From: Podospora comata
Taxonomy: Eukaryota; Ascomycota; Sordariomycetes; Sordariales; Podosporaceae
DNA: 64,000 nt
Assembly (NCBI GenBank): GCA_017354895.1
Contig: CP071493.1
Coordinates: forward strand, 7,998,001 to 8,062,000
Direction: 5' to 3'
The notes under the pieces were generated by a model, which searched no databases, was not told where the DNA came from, and saw nothing but the letters and a program-made list of their open reading frames with translations. This document shows positions 43,647-57,400 of the stretch, piece after piece; positions within the stretch are counted from its first letter, which is position 1; every line of letters starts with the position of its first letter. Position numbers and translations under genes: made by a program.

Positions 43647-45484
43647 TTACTCCTTTCCCTCTTCATCAGTCTCGACCACTATTCCTCTCTTACCCATCCC
43701 CTTCTCTGCTCTCCGTCCCCTCACATGCCTCTCCACCCTCCTCGCATTCTCCGTCACCATCTCATACCTCGCCCTCTCACTGCTCCCTGCCTCCTCCCCC
43801 AGTTTATAACCTGCGTACATCACTATCCTCTCCACCTTCCCCCAAGCGCCCACCCAATCAACCATATCATGTCCGCTCTTCGACCACAGCGCCGAAGCCC
43901 ATAGTCCGCAACCCGTCAAGTCCAGATGCTCGAGCCGATACAAACTCTTGCTCAACCGGTTCAACACCATGATCGCCTCTGTCCAGTCGTTGTCCAAACT
44001 GTGACTGTACGGTCCCGTGGCTCCATATTGAACCACCTGCCCCTGTGCAGTGAGCATAGTAGCCAATTTTGCGTTGGGGGTAAGTGATGGCTCCGGCCAA
44101 AACGCCAGACTCAAGTGCGTCAAGTTCGGCATATGAGTAGCAAAAGAAAGCAAGTGCCGCCAGGAGACATTATGGGCATGTTCGGGATCGAGGGCCAGCG
44201 ACAAGCGTGTCAAGTTGGGCAGCAGGGCGGCCGGTATTGACGGCTCGAGCGTTGGTTCGTCATCAGGTGCGTCCCATGAGTCTTTGGGATCAGCCGTTGA
44301 TACAACAGCTGCCGCTTGGGGTGGGTATAAGAAATCTGACAGCTCGCGGATCTTGAGTGACCGCCCCAGCGACCAGGACAGGTCGAGACAGGAAAAGTCG
44401 TCGTTCACGACGCCTGGGGGGAGGAACTCTCCTGGTCGTTCCTGTTCACAGTGACTGTCCTCGTCGTCCTCGTACACCACAGGAGGAGGGGGGAGCAGGA
44501 TGGCTCTCATGTCCTGCAGCGTCAAGCCTTTCTCACTATACAACCCAATATACGCCAGCAACGCCCCTCTCACGCGCGTTGGTAGCTCATAGAGAATATA
44601 CCGGCAATATTCCACCTGCCAGTCCCACGTCCTTGCAAACCCCTTCAGCACGAGATCCATCAAACTCCCCTTTGCAGGCAAGATCATACCCGGCAGCGGT
44701 CTTTGAGCATAATTCTGCGCCCCACCAAACTCAATCAACGTCCGAGGGTCACTATACAGACCACTCCCCGCAGGCCTGGATACCCAGCTCCGCGGGGGCG
44801 CCGGTCCCGGAGGCAGTCTCCTACCTGTGGCATCAACCCGCACCGGGCGCCTTGGTGGCGGCGCCGGCGTCTCCGGCAGCTGAAGGATCTGCCGTATTGC
44901 TGGCGGAACAGTCGGCTGAACAAACGCCTCTGCTGGACGGATTTGCGATGAGCCACCGTCCCTCAGCCCCGCCCGACGCAAGTCGGCGAGCAGCTCATTG
45001 ACGGAACGGTTCTGTTGTTGGTCGTCTGTGATGACAGGAAAGAAAGTATCGAGAGAATGTTAGTCTTGCTTAATCATCCCACTAAAGTGTATCTCACACC
45101 CTTTCCACAAACTGTTGGGTTTGTGTATGGGCCCCCGCCCTCCAGGGTAAACAAGATCAACACATACACACACACAGAGGGTGTGGGCGAAAAAGAGTTC
45201 GATGGAGGGGGTGTGTAGAATGGAACTATCCAATATACGGGCCAAACCGCCCCAAACCCGGTTCAACGTTCAACGGCTGCGGGGATACACGACGGGGAGG
45301 GGGAAATGTGGACATCATGCGGGGCTCCGGTGTGGTACCAGCAGACAATAAACAGAGAAAAAGAACTAAAACGAAACGCACCATGGTGGCTGTTGTGCCT
45401 GCTAGCAGCCGTACTGCTGCTGAGTGACGCTGGTGCTGTGGACTGCGGCTTGGAATACTGTTTTTGGTGTCTCTTCTTCGGCAT
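43647..45484 (-). CDS. Conserved-type hypothetical protein with leucine-rich segment
   Basis: Read as complement(join(43647..45025,45382..45484)), 493 residues. The long exon opens without an ATG near its start. A CACAG acceptor at 45026 joins in phase to an upstream exon beginning MPKKRHQKQYSKPQS at 45484, giving NSHHDDQQQNRSVNELLADLRRAG. The 356-nt intron is long for this window and includes a CA microsatellite, so the first exon is less certain. Residues about 40-110 are Pro/Arg-rich. The C-terminal half has LRR-like segments (LPNLTRLSLALDPEH, MPNLTHLSLAFWPE, LYRLEHLDLTGCGLW), resembling F-box/LRR arrays, although no F-box is seen. The C-terminus is basic, then acidic. Function is unknown. 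Confidence 0.72.
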
Positions 45485-48400
45485 TGATTACTTTGGGCTC
45501 TTGCTTCCTCTCTGAAATATCTAGAGCGAAACTATATAAAAACAAGGCCTTTGGGCGATGGCGAATTAAAAATAAAAATAAAAAGGCTGCCAAAACTCGT
45601 GACTGGTACGTGTTTCTTTTTCTGGTGACTCGAAAAAGGTAATGAACGGGTCGGTACCTAATGGACCGAGTTGCGCTTGCTTCTCTGTTTGTTGCGTGGG
45701 CGTGATGTGTGTGTTCTTCGGGAGCAAAGTAATGCAAATCGACAATCGACAATGCGGAAATCGGGGAATCGGAAACCGCTCAAGCTCACAAAAGTCACGG
45801 GAAGGCGGATGGATTGCAAATATGCTCGCCGCAATCCCAATACACAGTTGCCTTATTGCTTCGCCTTCCTGCCACCTAACAAGCAGGATTAGAAACGGAC
45901 AAAGTGCTCAAGCTCGGTCAAAGAGGGGCGGCCAGAACACACAAGGACCTTTCTCGTGTGTCTATGTGATTCACTAGACTAGGAGGTTGGTAACCATACC
46001 TTAAGCACTACTGATTTCTGATATCTCAAAATGTACGTCATGTTTCCCGCTGTGACGGTGTGACTCCTCTCCGGCGGGCGGAGGCGGCGAACAAACCCAT
46101 GATGGCCCCATGTTCCATTGGCCTATTGCGGGCAGCGTATCACAGCCCAGCTGTCAGCCCAAAAGAGCCAGAAAGCGCCCCCCAGCGGAGTCGCTAAAAT
46201 CATTGTCAAAAACCGTTGGCCAAAGCGTTTACATCCCCACCACGAGACCCACTCCTTACCTGCCTCCGTTCTTTCTGTTCAATTTAGTGGACTTTCTTTC
46301 AACCTCCCTTGCAAAAGACACCCTCACACAAAGACCGTATCTTGTGCTTCCCTCTTCGGAGAGGGGTGGGCAAGTGCACCGTTGCCTAGAGCCTAAATTT
46401 TCTCCTTGAAATCTTTAGTCCTTTCAGCTTATCCAGGTGGCTTACCCCCTAGGTTCTCCGGATCATCCCGAGAATAGAGAGCTCCCACACGAGGTTGCGA
46501 GATGCGCCTGTCCCGTGTCCAGCTTCCAGGTTGCCAGGGGAAAAAAAAAGGGGGGGGGGCACAGGTTGACGGCCTCTCATTGGATTTGTTCTTTTCGTTT
46601 TCTGCAGCAACACTGCCCAATTTTGCTTCTATTGTCTCTTCGGCATCGTAAACACCTATCAGGTTTGCATGCCTTTCCATTCGTCTGAAAAGTCTGCTCT
46701 TGCCTGCTTGCACCCGGAAGGCCCGAGATAGATGACTTGAATCAAGCAGAAACAGGCGATCTGATAACAACAACAACAACCAAAGAGTCAAATGTGGGGC
46801 GGGCTAGATATCACAACCGTCATTAGCCTCTATCGTGAACGACCTGCCAGTGAGTGACAGATTGGCCATGCTTCTATCTCATGTCATACATGAACATCAT
46901 GCCTCACCTCAACTCTCTCTTTGAGTTAAGTCAGTCCCTTTTTTCTGGGTCTTGGAGATGGCTGTTAGAGGTAAAGGGTGTGTATTGAGCGCATCGATAC
47001 TTACTACATGTACGTCGACTACCCACACCCATCAGCATCTTGGCCACGACACACTCCAGGGCATTCTCTGCCGCTGCATGTGGCTGGCTTCAATATTGAC
47101 TTTCCGCAGCGAGAGGGGGAGGTCAACACGAGACACCTCACCTCTCACAAACCTGCGGCACTGTCAGGACGGGTACCTCTCACAAAAGTCGAATACATAC
47201 CATCGTCCTGAGAACACGGGGCGCCGGATCGGACCATTTACACAAAACAGCGTCGGACAAGGAGGCCAAGTCGCCATCTGCCATTCTGACAGGCAAGGAG
47301 GGAAAATAGGCCCTTCTATGGAGTCGGTCCTTCCACATCATTGCCCCTCATGATGACAGTGCTGATTGATGATCATGACCCCCTCAGCATTGCTGCTATT
47401 CTTGGCGTTTGACCGAAAGGCCTTTCGATGGCTGTGAATATGCCCTTTTCTCACGAATCGGGTCACGTCTTCGGGGTCAGGGATCTTTCCCGCTGGCCGT
47501 TCGGGGCCGAAGTGATATGGTAGCCTCTCCCCATGGTTTGCTATCATGGCTCAGCTGGCTGCAAACTCTTCCCTGCAAACTTTGATTGCTCTACGGTCTT
47601 TCCGCACCCTCCGAGGGGCTGCATGCCATGTTGAACAAGACAATCCCCTGTCCACCACGTTTAGCTGGCTGATCAAATGTCTTGTATCGTGGGTAGGCGC
47701 GGCTGGGTACCGACTTGGAACCCTTCGATGAGACTTCCTGGGCGTATCAGATTCTGTCTGTCTCTGATGAGTGGCTTGATCAGAGAAGCCCAGAGCCCCT
47801 GCTTTTCATCTTCACATCCTGGCTTCGGCCACGTGAGAGCAACGACAACGGCCGGAATGAATCCACCCCAGCCCCTTCCACCTCCAGCACTGGGGGGGGA
47901 GAGGTGGCAATCACGGATCTTGTTCTGGGATCCATCGAGCCTCGGCGCCGCCCGCATCCGTCTGTGAGACCACGCAGTTCCTTGACTTGACAGCACCGAG
48001 CCGATAACATGTGTTCGCACGAGACAAGAAAGCCCATCCTTGAGCTTGTCAGCAGGGAGAGGCCAAGTAAGCTCTCCAACATGGCCTGTGGTACGATGCC
48101 ACGAAAAACCTGGAGAAAAGCACCTGGCGGTGGTCGTCCCTCCTCTTGAACGCCTCGTCCCGGCAGGCCGAAGGGCTCGATGCGCGTGATGACACGCTTG
48201 TATGACGAGCAGCTGCGCGACGCGGTCTTCCAGACAAATCCCAAGCCAGTCGTCCGTCGCTCGCTCCGCAATCCCTGACCCCTTATATTGCTGTTTTGCG
48301 TCATGTTGCCCCTGTAAACAAGCGCTTGCCACGTAGTGTATATCGCGTCGGCGAACCGGAGACCATCATCAGGTTCTTCCCAGAGAAACAGGTGCCAGCC

Positions 48401-51400
48401 ACCCAGCGCTTGCCAATCTCCGCAAATCGATCGCCGTGTCCGCCTGGTTAGACTTGATCACGGAGCTTCTCTTGTTGATCACCGCATGAGACGCGCAGTC
48501 GTGCCATGGTCAGTTTCGACGCGGTGTAGGGTCTTGTGGCAAAGGAAGCGGTCCATGCTGTGAGAGTCTGGGCCTGACCGAGAAGAAGCCTGCCGGACCC
48601 GATTTGGACTGAGTTAGCGAACAAAACCGGAAGCAAGGTCAAACAAGAACCTACATTCGGAGAGAGGGAGGGGTGTTGCGCAACCTCAGTCGAGCGCAAC
48701 CTACCTGAACGAGACTCTCCCAGCTGCGAGTCCTCGTCCACCGGTCCTCCTTTGGGTAGGAAGCACTGGCAGCTTGCAAACCATCTGCGGTGGGAGCTCC
48801 CGAGGGACTGGATCCAATGTAGATATTTCATCTGTTTGAGACCGGCTGGTCACTCAAAGGGGGGCTTCTTCCCGTCCGATTGTACATCGACACGCGTGTC
48901 GCCGCGTTGCCCGTTGTTGTCCCAACATTATTCCGCCTACCTTCCGACGCGAACTCAGCCGATCGTAGTTCTTAGCGGATGATATCGCTGAGGCACACCT
49001 CACGACCGCTGATGTTGACAACTGGGGATCTCAATGGAGGGAAAACAAAAAACAAAAAAAAAGGTGCACGCTCTGATTGGGGGCCTTGTATGCACTCCAG
49101 CTCCAGTGCAGAATGGTATAGCCCCTTTTCTCCTCTGAAGAGGGAGAGTTTCCGTGTCACCTGTAGATGGGGGCCTGATTGGGTGGGACTCTCCCTCGTT
49201 TCCTTCCGAACATGAACCGAAAGGGAACGAGGTTCTTCGTTTTCGGAAGACAGATGGAAGGAAGGCTGGGCTGATGAGCAACGTCTAGATTCTCGATGTG
49301 ATATGTCAGATGCACTTTGTTGAGCCTCGAGTATGCAGTCGTGGACATGACCTGGGCACGTTTCAAGGGCACTACGTTCGAGCCTAAAGCTCCGAGTTCC
49401 GGCCACACTGAGAGGTATGACTGCCTTGTATCAGCATTCGATCAGGCCCGGGCTGGTCTGATGCATAGGTCTTTCGCTGGGCATCATCCAGGCTCCCTTG
49501 CCATACTTCGTGAACTCAAAGAGGGCCCATCAACTTGCGTTCTGCCAAGAGACATACGAACATCATGGGAGTTAGTATTTCCAAAAGTTACTGGTCCTGA
49601 GGTGTGAATCCACGAATACCCGGGGCAAGCAGGTTGAGGCTTGCGAGATTGTAAGTGAATTTGAGGACAGGCCGAGAGAAGTAGCGCTGTACGGAATCTG
49701 CAGGCGAACAAGGTGAAGGACCCAGTTCAAATAACGGACCTCTGATGTGAAATCGTCCACACTGAGGTTGGGTTGGGAAAAGTACCCTATGTCCCAACCA
49801 GGAGGACTCTCATTCCAGTCCGGCGGTAAGACTGAGGAACTTGACAGTACATGCACCGTCCGAAAGGTACCTTGTCGTACTGGCCTGTCTCGTTGAACGC
49901 ACCCCGAGTCGTATAAGCGGACTGGGAGGAGCCTGCGCTTCTCTGGGCGTCTGCTAAAATATCCCGCTGCCAGCATCAGGCTCACTCATGCTCAGAGAGC
50001 CACACCACCATCGGGAGCTGCAGGATGACATAGAGCAAGGGTGCCCCATGATTTGAAGGCCGGCCATCTCGTCAAGCGCGGATCTTCCAAATCGGCGAAG
50101 GAAGGTGATGCAGTCGGGCAGCAAAAGGGCTTCCAAAAGTGCATATTCAAGACCATCGGGATGATCTACCATCGTCATGATATGTTCAACGGATGGCTTG
50201 GGAGGCAGGCACATATATTGGTGGCAAAGTGATTTTGTTGTAGCTAACCAACACCAACATCACGCCCAACCAACGCAGTCTCCGCAGCGGTAGGCGCCAT
50301 CTCTAGGATCAAATGAACCAAGCGTTGATACCTAACGAGAGGTTGATCGCGAGCTCAAAACGAATGCCATGGCCGTTCATGGCTGCAGCGTTGACGAGAT
50401 AGTGGTGTGGTGGTGTGCTTGCTCTCGTGCGTACGGCTGAACATATTGACAGGGACGGCCTGGAGTGAGAGGAGAGGTGGAGGGGCCCACAAGAAAGGTT
50501 ATAGAAGTATTGGTGCTGAGGAAGAGACTGAAGTGAGCGGAATGGCATCTCGCCTACCGCAGGGACTGTCTTCCAGGCACCTCACGAACGCGTTGTTTCT
50601 GACCGGCCTCGATGGTCGCACCCCTCTGGCGTGGCCGGGGCTGCATCCACCAATCGTCTCGTCGAAATGACTGCCATATCCGGCTCTGACGTGGTAACCG
50701 GTGAGCAAAGTTCGATCACGATGGACCATGGAACTGTGTAGGGTGACCCCAGATGCCAAAGTCCGCAATGGGTGCCGACTGGAGTTTGGGGCTCGATTTT
50801 TCCTTCGCTGTAAGCGGGCCTGGCTTAGTGCTTCAGATCGCAGTGATCCCATATAATGCGAGAGAGAGCAAGCCGATTGTATCGTCACATGTCGAAAACT
50901 TCGCGTGAGTTCAAGCCAAAAAGATACGAGGGCCAATGTCACTGTAGCCACCCAGATATTCAGACACGCATGCCTGCTGCCTTAGCCTCAGGGGCGTTGT
51001 AGGTGGTCGTTCATCCCAAGTGAGTGAGGCAGACGGGACTAGGTACCCAGACAATGGGCATCCATATCTGATAGAAAGGATCGGGTGATTAAACCCCGCG
51101 ATGGGTAATGCGATGGGGTGACCAAAACCCAAAGATGGGTCTGACCAGAGGAGATCAAGATAACGATAGGTTGAAACCATTGGGTTTCTCTCCAGATACC
51201 CTTGGTCTTGTTCATTCTCGCTTTAGATGCGTTGCTCCTTACCTGCCTGGATGGTGTTGTCGGTCTTGCCTGCAGGAAGTAATGCAGCACGGAAAGAAAA
51301 GCCGCGCGCGCAAATAAACGAGATAGGTTCTCTGCTAGCAAGTCTCCGTGTTTTGGGGGTTGGTTGTGATGTAACTTTGAGATAAAAACTCAGAGTAAGA

Positions 51401-54400
51401 CGGCTGACCACCAAAATCAGTGATCAATCGTACGTATCATGCCTCCTCAATGCATCTTCAACTCCAATCTGCGCTTGCCATATCGAAGCAAGGTGACATC
51501 CCTTGATGGGGACATTGGCCTAAGTGGGGCATCGTGGCGCTCCCGTAAAAAAAGCCTTGGCATCTTGACTCCACTTATCCCCACCTACTCCACTATCTCT
51601 TGGCTGTGAAGCTGAGCTTAATTAATTGCAAGCCCAAGCCTACGCCGACAGGAGCAAACACGGGAAAGAGTCGCGAGAATAATGTGTCGTGGGGGAGAAA
51701 AGCGATGAGGGTAAGGTCATAGCAGATAGGGAAACTCCCTACTACAAAGGAAAAAGAGAAAGAAAGACTGAGATGTTTGTAGGCTTCCCCGAGTCGCTTC
51801 TGGAATGACGGGAAGGATAACTCATCAAGGACAAGCTCGAAGCCAACTATCAGTTTCTCACATCAAGAAAGCTCCTTTCCGAAACCTCCCGGGTCCAGAT
51901 CCGCTCCTCCTACTTTTCTCCCGTACTTAGCCGACGAAACGGGACGTACATCCTGGAGAGCCAAGCAAGCAAACCACACTGTCGTCCATCACCCTAGACA
52001 TGCACCCCGTGGCTTGGTGTAGCGCAGACCTGGAATCTGGGACTAGAACCATAGCTAGCTGCCGCCGCCTTGTCACGAGATCTGGAGTTGTGACGCACTA
52101 CTTGACAGCAGCGGTACGAGCAGGAAAAGCAACAACACGCGAGGAAGGTTGCTAATCGTTCATGCAGGATGCGAGGTTGCGTTGTCTGGATATGGAAATT
52201 TTGAAAGGTGGAACAAGAGCTGCTTGGCTCCAGATAGCCTCATGGTTCGCCGGGCTGCGTCGCTCAAAGAGACCCTTGGTTTTTTTCGAAAGCTGGGGGT
52301 GAGATGAGGTGTCACATGGCACAAGATCTGGAAAGCAGGGGAGAGGTGGCCAGGACGGGACACGCGCATATCATTGTTCTGAGGCGCCCGCTGTGTCTTG
52401 GTTCATGATCAGCCCTCAGGTCGGCATGCGGCAACGGGTCCGGCGACGACCGAGCGGGGCCTCCAGCTCTCTTTGGTCGCGAGGTCAGCATGGCACCCAG
52501 TGATACTATCATCTACCGCAGCGGTGGATATGCCAGGGTCTTTAAGAGACTTTGGCGTGCACACAGCCTCTGGCTGATTTCAGCCTGTTGCGTAATGAGC
52601 ACCGCATCAACCGTCGCCAACGGCCCGAGCCGTCACTTCTCCAGTATGGGCATATCAACAGACAAATCAAGCACCCTCAGTTGTTGACGAGTGTGTTGAC
52701 TTGGGCTCTAGAAAGAACCTGTCGCCAGGAAACGGCGAGAATGAAGAGGTAGTGGGATATCCAGGATAGCATCCCCGACAAGATCTCGTAAAGTCCAAGC
52801 TGGAAGCGGCCATCCTGTTCATCTTCAGGGGAAGTGCTTGGGTGCAGATTCCGCCCTCATGACGATATGGATGAGAATCATCAATTCAATCATTGCCATC
52901 CATGCTTGATTGGGCTTCTAGCACTCGGTCTGATGAACCAATCACTACCAGGATTTGCCCCAAGCTCCCTCATGTCTGGAGGAAACGGCCGAAAGGCCAT
53001 CACACCTGAAACAAGGGAGCTACCCGCACTGGAAAGGCTCCAGCAGGTTTTGCTGCCAACACCGGATTGGCGGGTGGGTGGGTGCATCAATTCGAAGGAG
53101 ACGGCAAGCTGCACAAACGACATATTATCCAATCGTCCACCCGTACTGGCCCGTTTGACGATCCAGTGTCATCAGCTCATACCGACCATGCACCAGGGCA
53201 ACACGAGGAGATCCCGACTTTCCCTCTTCGAGAAGCTCACGGTGTATTTTTGGGCCTCTTCAGATGGCCGTGTTTTGCAAAGGATGGAAAGGCTCGGGTA
53301 CGGATAACGCTAGTTGGGTTGAGTATCACTTCCATGTCCGTCTTTCGGCTGCTCACCGGGGAAGCGTTCGAAAAACCTTCTTCGCCGTGATATTGCACAC
53401 ACAGGCTGGATCAACGCCTCCCATTGCTTCTCTTGCATTTTCTGTTGATACGGGAAATGCGAGCTACCGCGAGGCTTTTCATGGTCCGTCTCCACCACAA
53501 GCCGTCAGCGGTTGTGCTCCTTGAGGCTGTCCGGTTGCTTGTGGGGCTGGCTGTCAATCTTGAGGCTCCGAGCTGTGGTTACGATAGGAGAAGCCCCCAG
53601 AGTCTCGAACTGGTACAATCTTTGGAAGCGGGCTTCAGTCGCCAAATTCTCACGTGCCGGGTCGAAATGTCTACCATTTTGAGTAGCACAGCGCTGTATG
53701 GGCTTGTCTCTGATTCCGCTGCATGGATTATTGTCGGCAACGGCCGAACACGTCAAGGCTTATAGGGCCGAAGACCAGAGGTGCGCTCCATTGAAAGCCA
53801 GCATCCAGTGTTTTGACCTTGGAAGGCCGCACAAGAGACGGACTGGAATCGGCCCTGCCCGCCTGTCTGGTCAAGGTCCGACTAGCTCTTCTGCGCGATG
53901 GGCTCTGGCGGGGGCTTCACCTTGACATACGGAACAACACGCTGCCGCTGCTATACGCCAACCCACCTAGCGCAATTTCTGTTACCTACAGTGCAGCGCG
54001 AGATGCGGCCGGATTCGCAACTCGCGGTTCCGATTCCCTGGCAGGCTCAGAAGGGGACACGGTGAAGAGAGCGGGTGAGTGGTGCAGGGCGGGTCTCTTG
54101 TCGAGCCTGTCATCAAAGAGGTTGTCATATGGCTGCAACTATCCGTGCTGGACTGGCTTCTGGCCTAGCAAAACCGTCAGTTAAATCAACCAAAGGGTGT
54201 TTGTGGCGCTCCTTAAGGACATTCTCACGGTAGGGTACTTGCATATCTGATGCATGGAAGACGAGACCGCAGAAGCTCGTAGGGTAGTGACCTTGTTTTC
54301 GACCTGGGCCACCTGCTACAGATACTTCGAGATTTTGTCGGGATACTCGCTGTTGAGCCCACGCCCCCCCCTGTCGAAATGGAGCAACAACGCCTACATA

Positions 54401-57400
54401 CTGGTAGGCAGAAAACCTTTGAGTCGGTACTTGTCGCCCTATTTACGATCGCTATGACCTCGTGCTCACCTGGGTCAGATCTAGCACATGAGGAGGAAGG
54501 GAAGGGGGCGTGTGCCAGTGGCGAGTTTTGATCCTCGACCCGAGTTTGCTTGCCTGAGGCTTTCAAAGACAGGAGTAGAGGGGGCCATGGGCCTGCAACT
54601 AGAGCGGCTTCTTGCTTTGCTTGTCCAGTGCGGTCCTTTCGCCCGAATCTGAGCTGGCAGAGGTGGCCTTGCTTGTCCACAAACTTACATGGGGGTTAGC
54701 TGACCGGGGGGGCAAGATTCTACCGGAGACTCGGCCATGATGCCAGGAGGAACGCAATCTAAACCCCTCCATCAGGTCTTGCCCGAGATAGAGTATCAAG
54801 GTTTGGTTTTCGATGCTTGTCTTTTATTTTTAAAAAGACCGGGGCTCTCCTCTCGTTCCGCTCAGTTTGTCCTCGTTGTCATTGTCTCAAAATTCTGCGG
54901 AACACGGGCTGCTCGATCCGGGTTTAAGAAGGCACAGGAACCCCTACCGAAGCCACCGTCTTCAAGGCAAACTACCTTCATTCTCGTCCCCATCCACCAT
55001 ACGCCGCGCTAGCTCTGGAGACGCTTCACCGATTCTTCTCTGTACGACCCCGCTGTGCCATTTGGGCCACCGGCAACAGGCCCCCTTTTCTCCCTCAAGC
55101 CCGTGCGAATCGATCTCAAGCCACGACTCTAGGGTCAACAACGATTTTCTCGACATCGGCACGATCTCAGATCCTGCACTGAAAGCTCGCACGGCGTGCC
55201 TGCATCATCAGCACGACTCGAGAGAGGGCGTTTTCGAAACAAAGAAAGGGGCTCCTACCGGTTGTCACAAGCGCCACAGGCTTCTAGAAATACGCAAAGC
55301 CGTCTGGCAGAAGGGAAAGGCCCAGGCACGAGATCATCGCAGCGGCTCGTCCCGTTCTACCCTGCTCAGAAGCTCCGAACCCTACCCAGTGAGATCGACC
55401 CGCCTTTCAGCGCCGTTGATACGCAGAAACTAGGCTCGTCTTCAGAGGAACTCGGTCGAGGTAAGCACATCGATTTGTTCTTCTAACATGTTTGAGTCAT
55501 ATCACAAATGTTTCCTCTGCTTGGCCCTTTCGGTCCGATCTGTTCTCATGGAGAAGGTCGAGAAATGGGTTCAGAGAGCCAGCCAGCTGGAACGCTCAGT
55601 CTCGCGGGATTCCGACCCGAATGCAACAACAGATGCCTCACTTTCCTGCATAAAGGCAAAAGGCGCCGAGCAATCAGAGAAGTCGGCGAGATTTAGTCTG
55701 AATACGGATCCCGATTCTACATGGGCTCATCTGGGACCGCATGGAGGTGCATTTCCCCCCGAGCAAAGAGGACTGGGCTGGTCCAAGAAACTCGGAGCCC
55801 AAAGCCAAGAAATATCTGCATCGGAACAAACGAGCTCGAAAATAGCATCAAGACCTCGACGGACTAAGCGAGTGTTGGATGATCTCAGATGATTCTCCAT
55901 CCCGCTCTCGGTGCCACCTTCGTCGAACTCTAATCAGACGACACAAGTCAACCTGGAACATGGCCGAGCTTGCTCACCCAGGGACCTACCTGTTCCCAAC
56001 TCTCTGCAGTTGCTCGACAGGGTTGGTCTGATGTTCACCCGTTCGCCATCTTTTGGCCGCCGCAGTGGACCGATGATTGTTATTGATGCGTGACTGTGAG
56101 AGGCCGGTCTGAGTCCATATGTTGACTGACAGAAGTGGTTTTGGGCAGGTAAAAACAACGGCACGACACCTTACTGTCGATGTGCAGGGCTGGTGATCAC
56201 GCGGCTTGGCAAGACAGGGGCTCGTTCTGAGGTCAGTTTAAGTTTTCTTCAGCCAATCCGCTTCTGGAACAGCACGCTGCAAGCCACACGGAAGACGATA
56301 GCTGCACACTCGGGCGGTTTTGGACAGCAGCGAAGGCACGCGAGTCGTCGGTGGTGTTCTGTCCGCAGGCCTTTCGCCGACGGCCAATCTCGCCTCGCCG
56401 TCCTCGGCATGCGCGGTCGCTTTTGCAACTACCTGTGCAGCCCCAGGGACGGCAGAGGCAACATGGCCGGGCCCGTCTACCTTCTCATGTAAGAAATCCA
56501 TGAGCTGACCATGGGTGCTATCGCTACAGGCGCCGCAAACGCGAAGAGAAGAAGGCCTTCTTGTCAGCAGCAAGACATTGCTCCCCGCTGGAGCCGAGGC
56601 GTCTCGCATGAATCAACCACTCCCCAAGGTATATCCCAATTTCTTTTCTTTTTCCTTCCCTTTCAAACCCTATCTTTTCCGAGCCTTTGGATTTTAGTCC
56701 AGTTTCTGCTGTGGCTCCTGGACGACTCAACGGCGAGCACCTCTTGGCAATGGTACCGAGTGCCAGCCAGCCTTGCAGAACGACTCAAGCAACCAGCACC
56801 GACGGCAAGATATTTTCGGGTTCAGCGATTTGCCTCACTCGAAATCACTGTACACAAGAAGGTCAGTAACAGCTTAAAAAAAAACCCAAAAAAAACCACC
56901 CCTGCGAATTGTTTTGTCGTCTTTTTTCTCCATATTTTCCCCTTTCGTTCTTTGTATATTGCTATGCCGACTTGGCGAGGCTGTGGTTGGCCTTACAGCT
57001 GTTTGGCGCCATTCTCTTTATCATTTTCAAAACACACACCTCCCATTATACCCACCACCAGCACACCCACCGTTCCACACTCGGCACACTCGACCTCTGC
57101 ACCGTTGTCACGCATCTCTTGGACTGGCCTGGGGCCCGCCCTTTCCGATCGTCGGGCCAAGGCCCCGGGGTTGCTGCATGCAGTCGCTTTCCATGCCCTC
57201 CGTTCCGACTCCCTCGTCCGTCCGTCAGTCAACTGCTCCCAGCTCTCTGGAGTTCAAGCAGACCTCCGCAGCTGCACTCATCCCAGCATCCCCGAGATGA
57301 TATCTCCCTTGAGCCCAGCCCCATTTCCCTTCCTCGTCCACCCAGCAGCCGCGGCGAGTTTGCCAAGCAAGAGGAATGACATATTCTATCTGGGTTGGCA

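Noticed and set aside
47673-48332. 219-codon minus-strand frame in the gene desert
   Set aside because: Arg/Gly/Ser/Pro-rich with no motif. Overlapping frames of similar length on the other strand show the same composition effect.
55441-55495. Intron-like GTAAGC ... TTCTAAC ... AG in the desert
   Set aside because: The implied intron would be about 35 bases, below the usual fungal minimum, and there is no coding context.
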